From NCBI GenBank assembly GCA_029858245.1, contig JAOUFL010000095.1, positions 1 through 8,568 on the forward strand: 8,568 nt of DNA, in the 5' to 3' direction. Each line of letters opens with the position of its first letter. Position 1 is the first letter of the stretch. The notes below the pieces were generated by a model, which saw nothing but the letters and a program-made list of their open reading frames with translations, did no database searches and had not been told where the DNA came from. This DNA comes from Candidatus Zixiibacteriota bacterium. Lineage in GTDB: Bacteria > Zixibacteria > MSB-5A5 > RBG-16-43-9. The position numbers and the translations under genes are program-made. Below are positions 5,539 to 8,568 of the stretch, piece after piece.

Positions 5539-6900
5539 GTGGAGATAAAAAATCCAAAAGCATTAGATTTAACTTCTGGAAATATCACCAAAAGCATTCT
5601 GCAACTTGCCTGGCCTGCTGTGACTTCGATGTTCCTGGAGACTTTCTTCTCCATTGCTAATGCTTTCTGGGTGGGTAAATTGGGAGCTTCCTCTCTGGCT
5701 GCCGCTATCTCCTCAACCTTTATCATCTGGATCATATATTCCCTGGCGGCAATTATTTCCATCGGAGTAGTGGCTTTAGTTTCTCGCTCGGTAGGTGCAA
5801 AAGATCTGGCTCAAGCAGGGTATCTTTCCTCACAGGCTTTCCATTTGGCGATAATAAGCTCATCCGTGCTTACAGTAGCAGGAATCATACTTACTCCACA
5901 GGTATTCAATTTGATGGGCACAGATAAAGAAGTTACTCTTATAGGGACGCAATATCTTCGCATAATCTTCCTGGGCACTCCTTTTTTCTTTTTGAGTGAC
6001 ACCTTAAGCGGAGTGTTCAGAGCCTCCGGTGATACCAAGACCCCTATGAAGGTACTCCTTTTTGCTACCGGGCTCAATATCGTACTCGATCCGTTTTTGA
6101 TCTTCGGGATAGGTCCCTTTCCAAAAATGGGAACAATAGGAGCCTCAACAGCTACGGTAATCTGCCAGTTTTTAGGGGTTATTCTTTTTATACTCAATAT
6201 CAACAAGGGGAAACTACCATTCAGGTTGGATATGGGACTGAAATTAAAGATTGATCTTAAAACCATTTACCGGATTGTGAAGATTGGAATACCCACTTCA
6301 GTTTCAGGGATTGTTTTCAGTGTAGTTTATCTTTTTCTGAATAAAATAACCGCTCTTTTTGGAACCGAGGCTATTGCAGCTTTAGGCATTGGTAACCGCT
6401 CTGAATCATTATCTTATCTTACCTGTTTTGGTTTCTCCATGGCAGCAGCTGCTCTGGTTGGTCAGAACTTGGGTGCAGGTAAACCAGAAAGGGCTGAGAG
6501 ATTAGCCTGGAGAACGATTTTGATTGTGGTCTCAATCACCGCATTTATCTCGATAATGTTCTTATCCTTTCCCAGATATATCTCAACTTTCTTCATCTCT
6601 GATCAGAAGGTAATCAATGTAGCCATAAATTATCTGCGCATCCTGGGTCTTTCTCAGATTTTTATGGGTATGGAGATAGTATTTGAGGGAACTTTCTCCG
6701 GAGCAGGCAATACTTTCCCTCCGATGGTTGTTTCAGTACCAGGTTCTATCTTAAGGATTCCCTTAGCTTATTTTTTAGCGATAAAATTTAATCTGGGTAT
6801 TACCGGCGTCTGGTGGGCGATAACCATAACTTCCGTGGTTAAAGGGATAGTTTTAGCTTTCTGGTTCAAGTTAGGTCGATGGAAAAGAAAAGAAGTGTAA
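5539..6900 (+). CDS. MATE-family multidrug/sodium antiporter
   Basis: This 453-residue inner-membrane protein has the length, ~12 hydrophobic segments and two-lobe layout of MATE (NorM/DinF-type) exporters, which expel cationic or other compounds using a Na+ or H+ gradient. The lobes show the internal duplication: LVSRSVGAKDLAQA (80-93) matches LVGQNLGAGKPERA (306-319), and FRASGDTKTPM (160-170) matches FSGAGNTFPPM (386-396). The N-terminus LDLTSGNITKSILQLAWP is typical. GTG at 5539 is chosen because a stop codon lies just upstream in frame (5530-5532) and the next Met (residue 31) would cut into the first membrane helix. No Shine-Dalgarno is visible and a hairpin sits 8 nt upstream, so translation may be weak or controlled. 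Substrate unknown. It may be read from lipA or an unseen promoter. Confidence 0.93.
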   Translation: MEIKNPKALDLTSGNITKSILQLAWPAVTSMFLETFFSIANAFWVGKLGASSLAAAISSTFIIWIIYSLAAIISIGVVALVSRSVGAKDLAQAGYLSSQAFHLAIISSSVLTVAGIILTPQVFNLMGTDKEVTLIGTQYLRIIFLGTPFFFLSDTLSGVFRASGDTKTPMKVLLFATGLNIVLDPFLIFGIGPFPKMGTIGASTATVICQFLGVILFILNINKGKLPFRLDMGLKLKIDLKTIYRIVKIGIPTSVSGIVFSVVYLFLNKITALFGTEAIAALGIGNRSESLSYLTCFGFSMAAAALVGQNLGAGKPERAERLAWRTILIVVSITAFISIMFLSFPRYISTFFISDQKVINVAINYLRILGLSQIFMGMEIVFEGTFSGAGNTFPPMVVSVPGSILRIPLAYFLAIKFNLGITGVWWAITITSVVKGIVLAFWFKLGRWKRKEV

Positions 6901-6920
6901 AAATTTCTCCTCTAACATAC

Positions 6921-6948
6921 TTGACATATCTTTATTGAGAGATTTAAT
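6921..6948 (+). promoter_or_regulatory. Sigma70-type promoter of the deacetylase gene
   Basis: TTGACA (6921-6926), a 16-bp spacer and TTTAAT (6943-6948, 5/6 match) lie in the MATE-deacetylase gap. The predicted start near 6955 leaves a ~45-nt leader with a GAGGA ribosome binding site (6989-6993), 5 nt before the ATG. Confidence 0.55.
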
Positions 6949-6998
6949 TAAGAGCAAAGGCTCAAAGCCAAGGTGAAAAAGAAGGACTGAGGAATATC

Positions 6999-7949
6999 AT
7001 GTCGACAACCGGTTTAGTATATCATCCGGATTACCTGAAACACGATACCGGGAAATTTCATCCAGAGAATGCCTCCAGACTTTCATATCTTATGGAACAC
7101 CTGGAGAAGAATAAAATCCTTTCGCTGGTAGAACAGATAATGCCGTTGAATCCACCACTGGAATGGGTGGAAAAAATCCACCCGAGAGAATATATCAGGC
7201 TGATAGAGGACTTCTCCGGACATGCTCCCGCACGTCTGGATGCAGATACGGTAATAAGCTCTGAAACGTATCGGGTGGCTCTTTTGTCCGTGGGTGGAGT
7301 CATAGCAGGAGTGGATGGGGTAATGCAGGGCAGGGTAAAAAACGCTTTTTGTGCTGTTCGTCCTCCGGGTCATCATGCAGAGCCTGGCAGAGGTATGGGT
7401 TTCTGTATTTTTAATAACGTGGCGGCAGGCGCAAGATACGTTCAGGAAAAATATAGGCTGAAGAAGGTTTTGATCGCAGACTGGGATGCGCATCACGGTA
7501 ACGGGACTCAAAAAGTTTTTTATTCTGACCCTACGGTTTATTATTTCAGCATACATCAGTTTCCTTTTTATCCGGGAAGCGGCAAAGAAAGCGAGGAAGG
7601 GGAGGGAGATGGTTTTGGTTATACTCTGAATATCCCTATGTTTGCGGGAAGTGGTGATTTAGAATATATTGAGGTATTTGAAACAATTTTTTACCCGGCG
7701 GCTTTGAAATTTGCTCCAGAGTTTATCTTCATTTCCGCGGGTTTCGATGCGCATATGGATGATCCTCTGACCGATCTGCAAATAAGCTCTAATGGATTCA
7801 GGGAGATGACCCAGGTAATAAAAAGACTGGCTGAGGAGACCTGCGAGGGGAGGATCGTGTCGGTCCTGGAAGGAGGGTATAATCCGAAAGCCCTGGCTTC
7901 CTCAGTTGAAGCCCATCTCATGACTCTGATGGGTAATAAATCGAGATGA
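6999..7949 (+). CDS. Class II-like histone deacetylase / acetylpolyamine amidohydrolase family protein
   Basis: Zinc-dependent amidohydrolase of the arginase/deacetylase fold, 316 residues, the usual length for a free-standing bacterial member. Catalytic features are complete: RPPGHHAE with the His125-His126 pair, DWDAHHGNGTQ with zinc ligands Asp163 and His165, SAGFDAH with zinc ligand Asp250, and EGGYN with the transition-state tyrosine Tyr294. The DWDxHHGNGTQ and EGGYN forms point to class II HDAC/HDAH-type rather than AcuC. Such enzymes remove acetyl groups from lysines, polyamines or small amides in the cytoplasm; the substrate here cannot be told. The ATG has a good ribosome binding site and there is a promoter upstream. 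The stop codon overlaps a small frame as ATGA at 7946-7949, and the M1-like gene starts 43 bp later, probably on the same transcript. Confidence 0.95.
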   Translation: MSTTGLVYHPDYLKHDTGKFHPENASRLSYLMEHLEKNKILSLVEQIMPLNPPLEWVEKIHPREYIRLIEDFSGHAPARLDADTVISSETYRVALLSVGGVIAGVDGVMQGRVKNAFCAVRPPGHHAEPGRGMGFCIFNNVAAGARYVQEKYRLKKVLIADWDAHHGNGTQKVFYSDPTVYYFSIHQFPFYPGSGKESEEGEGDGFGYTLNIPMFAGSGDLEYIEVFETIFYPAALKFAPEFIFISAGFDAHMDDPLTDLQISSNGFREMTQVIKRLAEETCEGRIVSVLEGGYNPKALASSVEAHLMTLMGNKSR

Positions 7950-7996
7950 AGATATATAAAAATTACTTTTCGCCTGCTTATTCGGTGAAAAGATGA
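7946..7996 (+). other. Possible 16-codon coupling ORF between deacetylase and M1-like gene
   Basis: The frame reads MKIYKNYFSPAYSVKR. Its ATG overlaps the deacetylase stop (ATGA, 7946-7949) and its TGA (7994-7996) overlaps the start of the M1-like gene (ATGA, 7993-7996). Only a poor ribosome binding site precedes it. If translated, ribosomes would run through the hairpin at 7966-7992. It could equally be chance. Confidence 0.2.
7966..7992 (+). promoter_or_regulatory. Hairpin hiding the ribosome binding site of the M1-like gene
   Basis: CTTTTCGCC (7966-7974) pairs with GGTGAAAAG (7984-7992): nine base pairs including one G-U, around a 9-nt loop. The 3' arm contains the Shine-Dalgarno GGTGA (7984-7988) and ends exactly before the ATG at 7993. 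In RNA this would mask the start site, so initiation may need unfolding by temperature, a ligand, a protein or upstream ribosomes. Confidence 0.5.
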
Positions 7997-8568
7997 AGTT
8001 GAATCACATCCCATTAAGATTATCCCTGTTTTTTCTTCTAATATTTTACTCTTTTAATCTTCAGGCAGATTACCTTCCTGTTACATCTTATAAAATTAAG
8101 GTAAGATTAAATGACATTGAGAAGGTTATTTATGGACAGGAGCAGATAATTTTTTTGAATACCTCTGTAAAAGATATCGATACTTTGCATCTGCAATTGT
8201 ACGCCAACGCCTTTTCCTCAGATTCAACTTTTTTTGTGAAGGGCAGCAAATCCCTTAAAGAGTTATTACGGCAAGAAGAATACAGGGGGTTTATACAAAT
8301 AAAAAAGGTAAGAACCCTCACAAAAGAATTGGACTGGGATATTAACGAAACTCAGATGAAAATATTTTTATCTCAACCCCTAAAGTCGGGCAGTGAAATT
8401 GAGATTAGTCTGGAGTTCGAATTGAAACTGCCCAAGATTATTTCCCGCATGGGATATTATGAAGATAATTATCTTCTTTCCGAGTGGTTTCCCAAAATGG
8501 CGGTTCTGGAGAAGAATGGTGTTTGGAAAGATTTCCCCTATCATCATCTTACTGAGTTTTACTCCGAT
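7993..8568 (+). CDS. M1-like metallopeptidase, signal peptide and N-terminal domain (3' end outside window)
   Basis: 192 codons are visible and the frame is still open at the window end. Residues 1-25 form a signal peptide: a short basic start, a hydrophobic core LSLFFLLIFYSF, and a probable cleavage after NLQA (residue 25), so the product is exported to the periplasm or envelope. The mature part resembles the N-terminal beta-sandwich of M1 (gluzincin) aminopeptidases found in FCB-type bacteria: YKIKVRLND, then LHLQLYANAF, then EWFPKMAVLE, FPYHHL and TEFYSD, matching the family's FPK-LAV...PYH...EFYSD pattern. The zinc site HEXXH would lie beyond the window, so catalytic competence cannot be judged. 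The start is supported by the signal peptide and GGTGA 4 nt upstream. It is 43 bp behind the deacetylase and probably co-transcribed. Could be a non-catalytic M1-like protein. Confidence 0.78.
   Translation, partial: MKLNHIPLRLSLFFLLIFYSFNLQADYLPVTSYKIKVRLNDIEKVIYGQEQIIFLNTSVKDIDTLHLQLYANAFSSDSTFFVKGSKSLKELLRQEEYRGFIQIKKVRTLTKELDWDINETQMKIFLSQPLKSGSEIEISLEFELKLPKIISRMGYYEDNYLLSEWFPKMAVLEKNGVWKDFPYHHLTEFYSD

Noticed and set aside
5811..6266. 151-codon open frame on the minus strand
   Set aside because: It lies wholly inside the well-supported MATE gene, has no recognisable protein family and is an antisense shadow.
6952..6969. Overlapping short hairpins GAGC/GCTC and GGCT/AGCC in the deacetylase leader, as a switch
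   Set aside because: Stems of only 4 bp are too unstable to support a regulatory claim.
7083..7556. 157-codon open frame on the minus strand
   Set aside because: It is antisense to the conserved catalytic region of the deacetylase and shows no family motif.

Overview
The window comes from a Gram-negative bacterium. An outer-membrane beta-barrel protein (CBM9-like plus DUF5916 architecture) opens it and a secreted M1-type peptidase closes it. This barrel family is typical of the Bacteroidota/Gemmatimonadota/FCB-type lineages and related uncultured phyla, and the base composition is moderately AT-rich. I cannot name the species or phylum from the sequence alone. There are seven protein-coding genes, two of them cut by the window edges. 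I see no tRNA, rRNA, CRISPR array, transposase or phage gene.

Layout, left to right. (1) 2-2278 (+): the C-terminal ~758 residues of the DUF5916 outer-membrane protein. (2) 2415-3092 (+): an SRAP/HMCES-type abasic-site DNA-protein crosslinking protein, with a near-consensus promoter so close to the ATG that the mRNA is probably leaderless. (3) 3093-3331: the gap between two convergent genes, holding three GTAG-headed palindromes in mixed orientation that look like a REP/BIME cluster. One serves as a terminator and one supplies the stop codon of the next gene. (4) 3332-4306 (-): a thioredoxin-reductase-family flavoprotein with a NADH-like rather than NADPH-like pyridine nucleotide site. (5) 4307-4566: a divergent control region with a good promoter for the reductase and an inverted repeat over its -35 box. 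(6) 4567-5442 (+): lipoyl synthase, whose last codons run into AGTCTAAA repeats. (7) 5539-6900 (+): a MATE-family efflux transporter starting with GTG. (8) 6999-7949 (+): a class II-like histone deacetylase/acetylpolyamine amidohydrolase homologue with its own promoter. (9) 7993-8568 (+): the signal peptide and N-terminal domain of an M1-like metallopeptidase. Its ribosome binding site lies inside a 9-bp hairpin.

The genes do not form one pathway. They are mostly single-gene units: DNA-lesion protection, thiol redox, lipoylation, efflux, deacetylation and envelope proteins. The deacetylase and the M1-like gene are only 43 bp apart and are probably co-transcribed. No new multi-gene system is evident. 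The most interesting signals are non-coding: the GTAG palindrome cluster, the probable leaderless SRAP mRNA, and the structured start region of the M1-like gene. The altered cofactor motif of the reductase is also worth checking.
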